From the NCBI GenBank assembly GCA_002751075.1, contig NAOQ01000609.1, positions 1 to 37,375 on the forward strand: DNA of 37,375 nucleotides, in the 5' to 3' direction. The notes under the pieces are model-generated. The model was not told where the DNA came from and did not search any database. It was given only the letters and a program-made list of their open reading frames with translations. This stretch comes from Ichthyophonus hoferi. Its lineage: Eukaryota; Opisthokonta; Ichthyosporea; Ichthyophonida; Ichthyophonidae. Numbering within the stretch: the stretch's first letter is position 1; every line of letters starts with the position of its first letter. This document shows positions 1 to 17,640 of the stretch, one piece after another. The translations under genes and the position numbers were made by a program.

Positions 1-23
1 ACACTATTACATTATACACCTAC

Positions 24-3000
24 CACGGGTTCTATCTGCAATTCCAGGGACATTTCACTTTCACTCAATAACCCTTCGAGTTTAAAAAAGGCCATGCCTA
101 CCAATAGGCCTTTATCAGCGTATAAAAGAAACTCTATCTGTCTGTAGTGAAGGTTATAAGTATGTGTATAATATAATAGAAAGATGGATTCATACCATCA
201 TGTGTTTGCAAATATAAATGCTATTATATATACGCATGTATGTGGTATAGTGTATATAATGGTATATGGAATAAGATGACGTATGCATACATATATACGT
301 ACATACATACATGTAAATCTACATACATACATATAGAAACATACATACATGCAAACATACGTGCATATACACATACATACATACATACATACATACATAC
401 ATACATACATGCATACATACATTTATACATACAAACACACATACATTTATACATATACACACACATACATTTATACATACAAAGAAATACATATATACAT
501 ACAAACACGCATACATTTATACATACCAACACATACATATATACATACCAACACATACATATATACATACAAACACATACATATATACATACCAACACAT
601 ACATATATACATACCAACACATACATATATCATATATATATAGCCCATACATACTTGGCCTTAGTCAGACTAACATCAAAGGTCTCATTCCATACTCCAT
701 CTTTCATTTTATTTTTCGTTCTTTCTCTTTCATTATTATCTATAACAACACCCACCTGTATAGTGTATGTACAGTAAATATAGGTTAATCTTTAGTGATC
801 TGTAGTCCATATATAGACCACTCTGTCGTATTGTTGCCATATATAGTAGCTGCATAAATGAGCATTCAACTCTAATATAGGTCCTATACACCTAAATATA
901 TACTATTGTCATAGATCCATCTATCTAGATATGGGTAATTATATTTCTATATATAGAATAAGTGTGCCTATATATAGATAAATAGTATCTACCAATAACA
1001 ATGCACATACCTGTGGGTTAGTTCCTTGTGGCAGGCCCTCTGCACTGTTAATTGTGATATTGAGTTGGCCTGATTGGAGAGTTCATAGTTGGTGAGTAGA
1101 TAATAGAGATAGAGAGAGAGAGAGAGAGAGGAAGAGATAGGGAGAGAGAGGGAAAGAGATGGAAAGTAAATAGGTGGTGATAAATCTATAGAGACATATA
1201 CCTCGCTAGGTAGGGATATGCACCAAGGTATATGCATGGCCATATAAGGCTAATTGTAGTTGACATGGTAATCACCTATAGGTCTATTACACAGTATATA
1301 CTCTATACTATAGTCATTGGTAGATAGAACCAATAATAATTTCACTTCTCTTTAATGGGTTACCAAGTCTATTGACTATTCAGATAGTAGAAACAAAGTA
1401 ATCTTGGTACACTAATTAGCACACACTTCATAAATAATTAAGACATAATTAAAAGGCAATTAACAATTAATTAGCGATGATCTCTCAAGTCACTTACCAC
1501 TAATGGTCAAATAGTTTCCAGGATCAAAGGCAGCCCCTTCATTAACGTGTTCAGCCAATAGGGGATAGGTTGTGATGTACTTCATCCACGTGAGTTCCAT
1601 CAGATCCATACGGGCTTTGGCTTCGGTCATCTCTTTTATCACTTTACCTGTATTTAGGAGGGAGAGGGAGAAAGTGTTAGCCATTATACTCCGTGTTAAG
1701 CTAATGATGCTAATTACGCTAATCATTTGATATATACCAAATTCATTCCACCAACTAGCGTCAGTTATGGTACTCCTTATAAGGCAAATAATGTTAATTA
1801 GACTAATTATTTGATACATAACAATCCACCACGTAATGTCAATTATGGTCCTCTGATTAGGTAAATAATGCTAATTACATTAATTATTTGATACATAACA
1901 AAGTCATTCCACCAATTAGCGTCAGTTATGGTACCCCTTATTAGGCCAATGACGTTATTTAAATTATCTATCTAATAAATGGCCAAATGGCCGCACCAAT
2001 CATCTACTGTCACCCACCGTCATGTAACCTATCATTATCGTGCATAGGACACCCTATTAATCTAATCCAAGCCCATTAACTAAGCCAATCAACACCTACT
2101 TCTATTAGATTTACTGGCCATCTTAATGATGCGAGAGGCGCCTTCATAGACCTTGGTAGCTGCATCCAATTTATATCTAATCTCTTTGATATGATCTAAT
2201 AACTCGGCATCTTCACCAATAAGACCATCTGATGCTTCCAATCTGTCAATTAAAGTTTATGATTAAGCAGGTGTATAATCATATTATATCATATTATATT
2301 CTATTATATCATTATATTATATTATATTATATCCCAATATATCATATCATATCATACTACATGATATTCTACTATGCCATCCCGTATAATACTATATTAT
2401 ACCATATTATATCCTACTATATCCTATTATATCCTATTATATCATAACTATACTATACTATGCTATACCTAAGAGACTCTAGCCTCTTAGTTAGTAGTCT
2501 GATATTCTGACGAGTGGAGCTGACCTCCGCCCTTGCACTGGTTAACTGTTGGTGCTCCTTAAGCTCTGTTTTACCATTGATGGGTACCTAGTAAGGGTAG
2601 GGGGGTAGATAGGGTAATATACATTATATAGGATGTACAGGGTATCTCGGGTACATGGGATAGATAGGGAAGTATATGTATTATATAGGTTATGTATTGT
2701 TATGTTATATCAGATATAAATCTTATGCATACGATAGTGCTTAAATATACTATATAATATATAAGTAATATATATATTATATAGGGTATATATGCTTATG
2801 TTATATCGATATGGTATAGCAAGTATAAATAATATATATGCATTTATATGTATATATGTATGTATATGTATGTATTATGTATGTATGTATGTATGTTTGC
2901 ATGTATGCATGTATGTATGATAGTATGTACGATAGTATGTAATAGTATGTAAGTAGTTAGTTAGGTAATCGTGCATGTATGAAGGTAAATATTTGTGTAT

Positions 3001-3406
3001 TTATTTTTGCAAAAAATTATTTAAGTAAGTAAGTAGGAGCATGTCAATACAATAAAATAGTATAATAACAATAAATATGGGTTATAGTCCAGCTCAAAAG
3101 AGAGTATAGTATTGGTCAACAACTAGCCAATAACTAACCCGTAAAAACTACACCTCTTCTCCTCATCCCCTTATCACCACCTCTGTAACTTCCGCCCAAA
3201 ATATCAACTATAAATAGGTCTTATATACCTATATTATAAGAATAAGAGAGGGAAATGTGAGAGGGAAATAAGAATTGATTTACCCTGTCGCTATACATTA
3301 GTACCATTTTCTCCGCGCCTAACTTTAATCTCATCTCAATCTCAAGTGAGCTTTCACATTTCTTTATTCTCTCATTTACAGGCACTTCCTCTGCTAGGTC
3401 TCCCAT
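24..3406 (-). CDS. PKN: Protein kinase N (PKN/PRK)-like, N-terminal half, partial
   Basis: Seven minus-strand exons splice in phase with GT-AG borders: 3406-3284, 2587-2469, 2242-2100, 1647-1498, 1069-1011, 755-655 and 141-24, giving 271 residues. The gene continues beyond the left edge. Residues ~9-81 form an HR1 Rho-binding coiled coil (MRLKLGAEKM core). Residues ~95-155 form a second HR1 (KVYEGASRII core). Residues ~178-270 are a C2 domain (LNITINSAEGLP, then DGVWNETFDVSL, then FFKLEGLL). HR1-HR1-C2 followed by an AGC kinase is the PKN order; PKN binds RhoA/Rac and acts on the cytoskeleton. Fungal Pkc1 shares HR1-C2, so the missing kinase half matters. Animal PKNs usually have three HR1 repeats; only two are visible. 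The ATG at 3406 (A at -3) is the first Met in frame, but the frame stays open upstream, so an extra 5' exon is possible. Exon phases are strong evidence; the family name is inferred from the domains. Confidence 0.8.
285..636. repeat. ACAT/ACATAT microsatellite in a PKN intron
   Basis: About 350 bases of imperfect tetranucleotide (ACAT) and related ACATAT/AACAC units fill most of the intron between the PKN exons 755-655 and 141-24. The regular period makes long open frames on both strands, which are artefacts. Confidence 0.9.
1103..1170. repeat. (AG)n tract, pyrimidine tract of a PKN intron
   Basis: A purine run on the plus strand. Read on the minus strand it is a CT-rich tract some 35 bases upstream of the acceptor of exon 1069-1011, so it probably supports splicing of that exon. 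Confidence 0.7.
2275..2465. repeat. Degenerate TATAT/TATCC pentamer-type repeat
   Basis: A low-complexity run of TATAT, TATCC and CATAT-like units fills the PKN intron between exons 2587-2469 and 2242-2100. Confidence 0.8.
2840..3060. repeat. ATGT/GTAT microsatellite
   Basis: Imperfect GTAT/ATGT tetranucleotides grade into short AAGT repeats, all within the 696-base PKN intron after exon 3406-3284. Confidence 0.75.
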
Positions 3407-3424
3407 TATGACGTTTTCCTCCAC

Positions 3425-4684
3425 ACCTTTGTGTTGTTAGGGTGTTGAATGAAGGTGTAATATGTAAATACAATATTATTTGGGTTATATGTTACTTACA
3501 ATATTGGTATTAATATTATTATATTTTATTTATGTTATATGATTAAAATATTGGTATTAATAATACTATATATAAAATATGTAAAGGTTTTCTTTCTATT
3601 GCTTAGCACATTTTTATATGACTAATATAAAGTATAAGTATATTACATTAAAAAATATATTATACTATGTTGTGTATATAATAATATTTTGTTACAATAG
3701 ATTCCAATGTGTAACAAATCCTGGGACCAGTATTCGTATTCCCACAATAGCTACCAATGGGAATAGCAATAAATATCTATGCATAGATGGTTGGCTAGTT
3801 TGTGACCTGATCAAATATTATAACCAATAGAATTGAGTATTCAAGATCTAAGATTGTTTTTGGTTGATTGTAGCATACCTGTGTATCTCTTTCCTTCGTA
3901 TTTATATCTCTTGACAAATCTGTCGTATTCAGACTCTAATTAATCTATAATTTTTTATTATTTTTTATTATTATTAATAATTTTATTTATTTAACTGTTA
4001 AAATTGTTTATTTCGTCTCTACTGACCTAAAAACCTATATATTTTCTTTTTGTAGCAATCTTATTCTCTGATTAATAACAGTTTGGTGCAATAGGTTGCT
4101 CTTTATGATTGGTTTATGTGGCTCAGGACTCTGATATGTACTTGAATTAAAAGCTGTTTGGTTATTATTATTTGTTTTTATTATTGTAATTTTAAATTAC
4201 TATTTAAACTTCAATGAATATGAATGCTGCAATATTTTATTTCATAGAGATTAAGCATTAAAATATCAAGTTACTTTGAAATGCTATAATTATATTTTTA
4301 CACCACCTCTAATAAAATTTAATAAAGGGCGCAATGGTATAAAATGGACCAATTGGTCGGCTGCTCAATATTAAGAATTATTATGTAATCTGGAAAAATA
4401 GTTAGGGCAATTTATTGGTGTTAAATGGCAATCCAAGATTATCGATCAAAATTGGATCAGCCAATAGCAGAGGTTCAGTGACTATAGAATAACTCATTTC
4501 AGATCATATGTTTTGAAGATAATATTGCTTAGGCATCACCTAAGATAGGTCCTGTTGATTGGTTTAATAATAAATATGTCTAATCACTGTAGTCCGTGCA
4601 TGAAAAGGGATACGTTAAAATTGTTGAAAGTTTTCTTGTCTATTTCGGATAGGTCTTCCGAACTCGCTTTGGAATCTAACTATG
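3425..4684. other. A+T-rich intergenic stretch, no gene seen
   Basis: This is the 5' flank of the PKN-like gene. It is very A+T-rich with TTATTA runs near 3950-3985. I see no supported exon; a short plus-strand open frame at 3618-3830 has no splice or family support. An upstream PKN exon could be hidden here. Confidence 0.5.
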
Positions 4685-4978
4685 TCAGGGAAGGGTGATT
4701 CCTCTAGATGTCAGTGAAGTGGTTCCAGAAGGAGGTGAGGGGTCGCAGATTGATGCTGTCTGCTTGGTTAAGACGGGTTTGTGTGTTATAGTTTTGTCAG
4801 TATTACTTGAATTGTTAGATAAGTTAACTCTCTTGTTCTTATCCATTCTCGCAGGCCAAAGACTGGTCTTTGGAGTATAGGAAAGAATGCGTTTAGAACT
4901 CTTTCTAGTCAAAAATTGTTCCGGTGAGAAACTTTCTCTTCCAACATTAAACTGGCGGCGCGATACCTTGGGATGCAT
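4685..4978 (-). CDS. Hypothetical basic 97-residue protein
   Basis: An intact ATG-to-stop frame of 97 codons, less A+T-rich than its surroundings. The product is rich in Ser, Thr, Lys and Pro (for example FLTRKSSKRILSYTPKT) and looks largely disordered, with no signal peptide or membrane segment. I do not recognise it. The start context is poor (T at -3). It lies between the PKN-like gene and the pectinacetylesterase gene, both also on the minus strand. It could be a real short gene, an exon of a larger one, or chance; better base composition and length than nearby random frames are the only support. Confidence 0.35.
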   Translation of the reverse strand: MHPKVSRRQFNVGRESFSPEQFLTRKSSKRILSYTPKTSLWPARMDKNKRVNLSNNSSNTDKTITHKPVLTKQTASICDPSPPSGTTSLTSRGITLP

Positions 4979-5354
4979 ATATTCCCTTCAATGTAAACTT
5001 GCAAACTGATTATAGATTTTTTAAAAAATTGCAATAAATTGCTGTATGCTCTATTAATCTGGCGCTCTACGAATTAATTCTTGATGTTTAACTTTCAACA
5101 AATATTAAAGCCTCGGAATTTCTATGATCCCCAGGGATTTAAACCGGCCGGCGGCTCGTGCTAGTTCCATTACAGCTTCTACATCTTTATTTTTTCAACA
5201 GAAAAAAGATTACATCGCCAACGGACAAGTAGCGCTTCTAATTAGTGCATGCGTTCGAAATTTTAAACACGTGATATTTACAAATAGTGAAAAGAAACAC
5301 AAACTGGTTATTTACAAGGTAATATTATGGGTCATAGGTACATGATCTATTACG
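4979..5354. other. Intergenic spacer, 3' flank of the pectinacetylesterase gene
   Basis: No gene is supported. It contains a small C+G-rich island at about 5140-5158 and a possible minus-strand poly(A) signal. A 73-codon plus-strand open frame at 5124-5345 shows no family feature. Confidence 0.45.
5186..5191 (-). terminator. Possible AATAAA poly(A) signal of the pectinacetylesterase gene
   Basis: TTTATT on the plus strand reads AATAAA on the minus strand, about 165 bases past the stop codon of the 5355-6842 gene. It is a short motif in A+T-rich DNA, so the call is weak. Confidence 0.3.
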
Positions 5355-6842
5355 TTACTGTGAAGGGCATCTAAGAAATAAAAATAGCACTGACTGAAGC
5401 CAATCTCCTCCTACACGATAGCCTAAAGCCTGGCACCTAGACTTAAGATCAATCTCAACTCCAGCCTTAGAAAGAGTAGCCTGTTCCAACCAAGAGGCAA
5501 GGGAAATATTTTCCTTCTCCCAGAGACCCCAGAAACCCGCGCCATCCACCTCAATCTCAGTTGTATAGAAACGATCGAAGCAAGTGTAACAATGGTACAT
5601 AGAGTTTATAAGATAAGATGCAAAGTTCTTGGGCTTAGCGAACGATTGGAACATGCCCAAAGAAGCGTCGTAGAAATTACGTGGAGACATTATGACATCT
5701 GATATAGGAATACTATTGACGGCACACTGAGGCGCATCCGTCTTCAACACCTCAGGTCCCTCACCAAGACTGTTGGCAACAGCATCGTAGAAAAATGTTT
5801 GAACGACATCCGCCTTGGATTGAACGGTAAGGTAAGACACATCGGAATAGATCTGATGAAGTGCATCTAACATCTCACAGAAGTATATACTTCCAGCTTT
5901 AACCTTCTCCAGTAAGGGTTCAGGCAACCTATGTGTGAAAGGGGCACGGCTAATACCATAAACCTCAAACATTTTAGCCTGAGAGGCGGGGAAAATGCCA
6001 GCGTAGCTATCTGCAACAACAGACGTCACTGGAGGAACGGCATTGTCCGCATACATATTGGCAATGAAACCACCCCATAGCTGAGCACCAATAGCACCGG
6101 CTGAGCATCCCATCACAACAAGCTTTTCAGGTTCAGGAATATTCTTTTTAACCCATTCCAATGTAGCCATAGTGTTGTTCTTTCCTGCCTGTCTAACGGT
6201 AACAGGCGCACCGTTCTTGACGACATTTTCGTATGTATGTGTGACATCACCAGCATGCACATCACCAGAGCAGTAGCTAATAGTAATAATAGTATAGTCG
6301 GCGAAGGGGTTTTTAGGGTGTTTCTTGTCAAACACTCCTTGATAAGGATTCTGAATGACCTCTGGACTAACGGCTGCAAGCACATTACTACCGTAGCAGC
6401 TACCAATTGTATTGGTCTTATTCATCCAGCATGCTCCACCACCGGAAAAATTGATGAGCAAGCCTTTACCATTACCGGGCATTACCTGGAAATAATACGG
6501 TGTGGTGGAGTCGATGCATTGTGTATCTTTACCAGGGTAAACGACAGTATTGGCATTGCTCTTGATCTTTTCCATTGAGCAATCTCCGTTCTCCATGTCG
6601 CAAATTGGAACCTTAATGGGTGTGGGAGGACCCCGGTGAAAATTATACCCAGATAATTTTTCAAATTCTTCCTCTGCTTCTTTTGTAAACCAAGTGTTAG
6701 CTTGCGACTCCAGGTTGATAGGTCGAGGTTTAATCTCATGGGTAACGTTATTAACACTCATAGCGTTAGTTATGCTCAGGGCGCTGAGGACACCCATAAC
6801 CAAGACGCTCATGCGATAACGTGAACTTTCTCTTAACAACAT
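5355..6842 (-). CDS. Secreted pectinacetylesterase/Notum-family carboxylesterase
   Basis: An intronless 495-residue protein. I start it at the ATG at 6842; two further in-frame codons upstream lack an ATG. Residues ~10-27 are a hydrophobic signal segment after a basic start. The family marks are SGGGACW at ~133-139 (oxyanion region), SYCSGD at ~189-194 and the nucleophile elbow GCSAG at 245-249 (Ser247). By spacing against Notum the acid is probably Asp353 (FFYDA) and the base His417 (MYHCYTC). Paired Cys residues fit an exported enzyme. The family removes acetyl or acyl esters: plant members act on pectin, animal Notum on Wnt palmitoleate. GGGACW resembles bacterial and protist members more than Notum. 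The lack of introns and the higher G+C than the flanks suggest horizontal origin. A retrocopy is the alternative. The substrate is unknown. Confidence 0.87.
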   Translation of the reverse strand: MLLRESSRYRMSVLVMGVLSALSITNAMSVNNVTHEIKPRPINLESQANTWFTKEAEEEFEKLSGYNFHRGPPTPIKVPICDMENGDCSMEKIKSNANTVVYPGKDTQCIDSTTPYYFQVMPGNGKGLLINFSGGGACWMNKTNTIGSCYGSNVLAAVSPEVIQNPYQGVFDKKHPKNPFADYTIITISYCSGDVHAGDVTHTYENVVKNGAPVTVRQAGKNNTMATLEWVKKNIPEPEKLVVMGCSAGAIGAQLWGGFIANMYADNAVPPVTSVVADSYAGIFPASQAKMFEVYGISRAPFTHRLPEPLLEKVKAGSIYFCEMLDALHQIYSDVSYLTVQSKADVVQTFFYDAVANSLGEGPEVLKTDAPQCAVNSIPISDVIMSPRNFYDASLGMFQSFAKPKNFASYLINSMYHCYTCFDRFYTTEIEVDGAGFWGLWEKENISLASWLEQATLSKAGVEIDLKSRCQALGYRVGGDWLQSVLFLFLRCPSQ

Positions 6843-6900
6843 ATTCAAAAGATAAAAGATAAAACTGCATCCTACTGAATAAATTGATGTGAGCTGGTTG

Positions 6901-6907
6901 TTTTATA
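6901..6907 (-). promoter_or_regulatory. TATA box of the pectinacetylesterase gene
   Basis: The minus strand reads TATAAAA about 55-60 bases upstream of the ATG at 6842, leaving room for a start site roughly 30 bases downstream and a short 5' UTR. Confidence 0.5.
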
Positions 6908-6935
6908 TTTGCGATGGTTGTCCTGAGTCTCTCTG

Positions 6936-6943
6936 TTACGTCA
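6936..6943. promoter_or_regulatory. CRE-like site TTACGTCA
   Basis: A match to the CREB/ATF half-palindrome TTACGTCA, about 30 bases upstream of the TATA box at 6901-6907 on the minus strand. The position is right for a proximal promoter element; function is inferred. Confidence 0.3.
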
Positions 6944-6949
6944 GTAAAG

Positions 6950-8050
6950 ACGATGGGAATCAGTGAGCCCCGGCTTGAATTAAACTATTGGGGTAAATGA
7001 ACCTATGCCCGAGAAATTCAAACCAAAACAACAAATAACTGTTACACCAAGTAGATTTCATTATACAACTAAAATCGCCAATAAGAACAGATCTTCGATC
7101 TAGATCAACTCCACAGAAAGTACAAATAGGAGAACCTGCACACAGTTACACCCCAACGCCAACATTGTCGTCGACTACAAGACAGATAGATACAAGAGAC
7201 CCAAGAGACTAGAGTAGAGATATCTTGACCTTAGATAAGGAGTTAGTCTTCAGGCACAATCAGCCGATGGAGCCCAGAGGATCAGATTCAAATAGCAATA
7301 TAATCTTATCAACATAACTGCCGAGGGACTGGAGAAATGCCATTAGCCAAGGGACTTCTCAGAAAAGATTATATAAGCCGAGGGACATTCCTAGAAAAAT
7401 GATATTTTTCCACTTACAAGAGTAGATACTCATTCTCAAATCGGATTACACTATCTTCAATTTCTTGGCCCAATACCATTGCAACGCACTGGCTACCATA
7501 AGACCAGCTTTCTACAAAATGCCCCAGCTAATCTCCAGAACGTCCCCATGAGAGCCAAGAAATTATTGTTTCTAGTTTTAGCTATATATATCTTCTTCAA
7601 TGTTAGTGTCAAAACAAAATTCAAAAAAAAAAATTTTATTAGAAAGGTGTGATACTTAAAAAACTACGTAAAATTATGCAATAACTCAAAATACGACAAC
7701 TCAAATATAGATGAAATTCTTGAATGACTTTGTTATGCCTCTACCTATTGAAAAGGCCATCGGATATTATTTAGGATAGCACGTAGGATAGTATGTAGGT
7801 CATCTAAATGTTAATAGCACCACAGGTATTCATTTTGTTATTATAAATTTTTATAGCAGCCTACCAAAAATAATATGCAATAATATGGCGGCCCAATGGT
7901 ATTCGAGGAAAAGAAGCGAGTCAATACCAAATCCCCCAAAACAATAATACGACAGTAGCAAATCAAATATTGCACCCACCACGCACAGGGGCATATTCAA
8001 CACATTATTACAGCTTCTCTGCCTCAGCCCCCAAATTAAAAACAATATGA
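6950..8050. other. Upstream flank of the pectinacetylesterase gene, no gene seen
   Basis: This contains an unusual, less A+T-rich stretch at ~7000-7560 with three copies of GCCRAGGGAC (7320, 7346, 7377), then A+T-rich DNA leading into the transposon remnant. A minus-strand open frame at 7851-8111 shows no family feature. Confidence 0.4.
7320..7386. repeat. Three spaced copies of GCCRAGGGAC
   Basis: GCCGAGGGAC at 7320-7329, GCCAAGGGAC at 7346-7355 and GCCGAGGGAC at 7377-7386. The copies start 26 and 31 bases apart, and the sequences between them are only loosely alike. Confidence 0.6.
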
Positions 8051-8089
8051 AAATGAGATGTCGCAGCGTTCGGGTTCTTTGTTGAATGC

Positions 8090-9060
8090 AAACCCATTGT
8101 CGATTGAACACGATTGTACGTTATACGGGTGGATAATCGAAAGAAATAATATAGGAATAATCATCAATGAAAATTTTTTTGATGTGTTTTGCATTAACAA
8201 CTACAACTGCACGGGTTCTGCGCTTACACGATTTCAAATGCTCAAATGGTTATTTGTTAAAAAATTTAAAAACAAAAAGCCTATCTTATAGGACAAAAAC
8301 TACAACTACAACACTTCCTGTAAATATAAAAGAAAGGTGTGAGGGTTCTATTATCAAAATTAATGAGATTACCGAAGACAAACAAATTAAGAAGGAAAAT
8401 ATTTTAAAATTTGACTAAATTCTGCGTTACTTTGAACAGAACATTAACACCACTATTTACCCAGTTGGATTAAAAAATGTGTTCCTTATAAAAATAATAG
8501 TAACTACAAAAGGTGTACAGCAACCTTGCTGGTACGATCGAGAATGTGCATTGTTTATTCTCAAAACTGAAAAAGACAGAAAAATTGCAATGAAGGTGTA
8601 TTAGTGAATATGAATGACACCGGGATGTGGAATAATGCAATTTTTGAGGAAAAAAATAAAAAAAAATTTTAACGAAAAGTCATTAAGAATGCAACCAAAA
8701 ACGGTGGAAGGGTCCTATTGTTAATTGATTCATACGTCGTACATTTAAACCGCGAGGAAGGAAATGTACATTGATAAGAAATTGATTATTAGATATATCC
8801 CAAAATCGTTAACCGGTGTTCTCCAGGTTCTCGATATTGTTGTACTCAATCGAAGCTTCCAAAAATTCTATAAAAAATTATATAGTATATGGTTAACCAA
8901 TGCAATTGAAAGTAATACCGGAAGAACAAGCAGCGGGAACATAAAAATACCCGGTTATAAAATTGTAGTAAACTGGGTAGATGCATTTAAAATGAGAGAT
9001 TATGCAGATATATCAGAAATGGTTTTGTTGAAAGCGGGATAGTTTTTGGCAATGGCACTT
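8090..9060 (+). mobile_element. Decayed pogo/Tigger-type DNA transposon (CENPB-HTH + DDE)
   Basis: Coding traces run in order in more than one frame. At ~8110-8330 there is a CENP-B-type helix-turn-helix with the LYGWIIERNNIGI helix and an end resembling KCSNGYLLKNLKTKSLSYRTK. At 8718-8760 there is LLIDSYVVHL, which carries the second catalytic Asp of the DDE domain (codon 8727-8729). At 8764-9042 there are IPKSLTGVLQVLDIVV, FQKFYKKLYSIWL and IKIPGYKIVVNWV, typical of the pogo/Tigger transposase C-terminal part. The pieces change frame at least twice (near 8225, and near 8760-8780), and the first catalytic Asp region around 8400-8550 is not recognisable. The element is dead. Its ends were not found with confidence, although a palindrome at 10198-10215 may belong to the right end. 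Confidence 0.75.
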
Positions 9061-10853
9061 TTAGGATACAGCAATGTCATACTATTCCGCAGGAAGTTTT
9101 CCTTAGGCAAAATGATATATTGGAAACATAACACCCAACTAACAATCAGATATTCTATTTTATAGTGATTGTATATTTGAGTCTATGGATTGGAATATTA
9201 ATTACGAGCAAGACAATGCACCTTTCAAAATAGTATTAAAGAAATTATCGGGAAATAAAAGTAATTTTAGGATGTACAGGAGATTAGTTGAGATTACTAT
9301 GAAAAAATTATGAGGACTGTAGATTTTTATGACGAGAATGATAAAAATGAGTAAGTGACTGGTGCCCGAAAAGAAAGCGTAAATGAAGTATTTATTGCCG
9401 CGTTGGTATGTTCTATAAAAATGTTCTTATTTGCGACCACACACAATGAACCACTTGTTTACGGAACAGATGTCAACGATAAATGTATATTTATCGGATA
9501 TGACTGACAAAATTTTCTCGTTGAATTAAGACATTCAGTGGTTTGCTTACTGGTTAATAAAATAAAATTTATTGTTTTAGTTTTCAAGATAGGTATTTAT
9601 AGCCTTTAACAACCCAAATACTAAGTTTTTCAGTTAAGTCAATAATACAATTTAAAAAACTTTAAGTACACATTTATCTTCGATAAATTAGTAAGTACAT
9701 CACTGTATGACGAAAAGTTATGTCCATGTCTGTAAAAGAGCACACTTTAGAATTAAAACATCAAATTCAGCTCGTAAAGTTATTTTTATGGAATATTTTA
9801 AAATAATATTATGCATAATCAATCATAATAAGAGTTAGTGAGTGAGACAATAAATGAAATGGAGTATATTTTTTCTGTTTCCGTAATTCCATTAGTTTTA
9901 GTCAAGCAAATAATTTATTATATGTTTAATTAACTTAAGTAAAAAATTTAAGGCGATTTGTGTAACATCAGAACAAACCTCTTCATTTTTTTCTCTTACA
10001 GTTTTATTAACTATAACATAACTTTGATTCCAGTCAATTCAGTTTTATAATTCTTTTAAAAACAAAAGTTTAATTGTAGATTCAATCTCATTTTTTTAAA
10101 ACAATCTCTTAAGTTACTGACTTTATGTTGATGTTTGAAAATATATCTGATTTTATGTACATATATATAATCTGTTCAAAGACGGGGATGGGAGAACCTT
10201 ATATTCGAATATAAGAGTCGGGTCTATAAACTCGAATTTTTTTGGTTAAAGAAGAAAAAATTAGCTTATCACCAGAAGATCAGTTTTGTGCGCTGGGGGG
10301 GTCTTGTATTCGAGGGAAGACAGTAGTTTTGTTTACACAAAAGTCCGCCACCAGACATAGGTTATTGTCAGGGTAATTACTTAAAATATAGACAAGGTGT
10401 GTCTACCTAGTATTTTTACCTCTAACAAAAATATTCGGCTTAACTGTCATAATTAAGGTGATACAACAATTATATTAAATATAGACAATATCCAATCTCC
10501 AAGATCGGATTAGGGATCAAATTCCTACTTTATCATGCCATTTGAGGGCCTCTCCATTTATGTATATTCATAGTATATTCTGCAAACTCATACAGTGTAG
10601 TTTGTTACCCAATCAAGTAAAATCCTACTATACCGTGGAAAATCATACCCTATACGTCATAATCCATTCATACAGAATCTTAGTATAACATGCAATATTA
10701 GTCCACATCCCAAATGTAGCATACAGCCACTGCACGGTTTCTATATCGGAGACTCTACATGCGTTACAATGGAATTCACTAGGAAGAGAAGAGGGGTTAG
10801 GGTACCGGTTTAAAGTTTAACTTCTGATTTCAAGTGGTCAATAATATTTTAAC
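9061..10853. other. Non-coding or decayed DNA between transposon and ELP3
   Basis: A+T-rich sequence with no supported gene. A short coding-like plus-strand frame at about 9358-9507 (containing THNEPLVYGTDVNDK) is not recognised and could be transposon-derived. It also holds an 18-base palindrome at 10198-10215 and the ELP3 5' flank, in which I see no clear TATA box. Confidence 0.4.
10198..10215. repeat. Perfect 18-base palindrome
   Basis: CTTATATTCGAATATAAG is its own reverse complement and is followed by AGTCGGG. Similar palindromes are common in subterminal regions of Tc1/mariner and pogo elements, so it may mark the right end of the element at 8090-9060; that is inference. Confidence 0.5.

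Positions 10854-17640
<6,787 letters not shown>

Noticed and set aside
198-788. Several long Tyr/Ile/His- or Cys/Val/Met-rich open frames on both strands
   Set aside because: They are translations of the ACAT microsatellite, whose period avoids stops; real PKN exons border the tract on the other side.
5130-5165. Minus-strand GGTTTAAATCC resembling a tRNA B box
   Set aside because: No A box at a workable distance and no cloverleaf arms could be drawn; the match to GGTTCGANNCC is imperfect.
6113-6757. Other open frames on both strands inside 6113-6757
   Set aside because: They are out-of-frame readings of the pectinacetylesterase gene, whose frame has all the family motifs.
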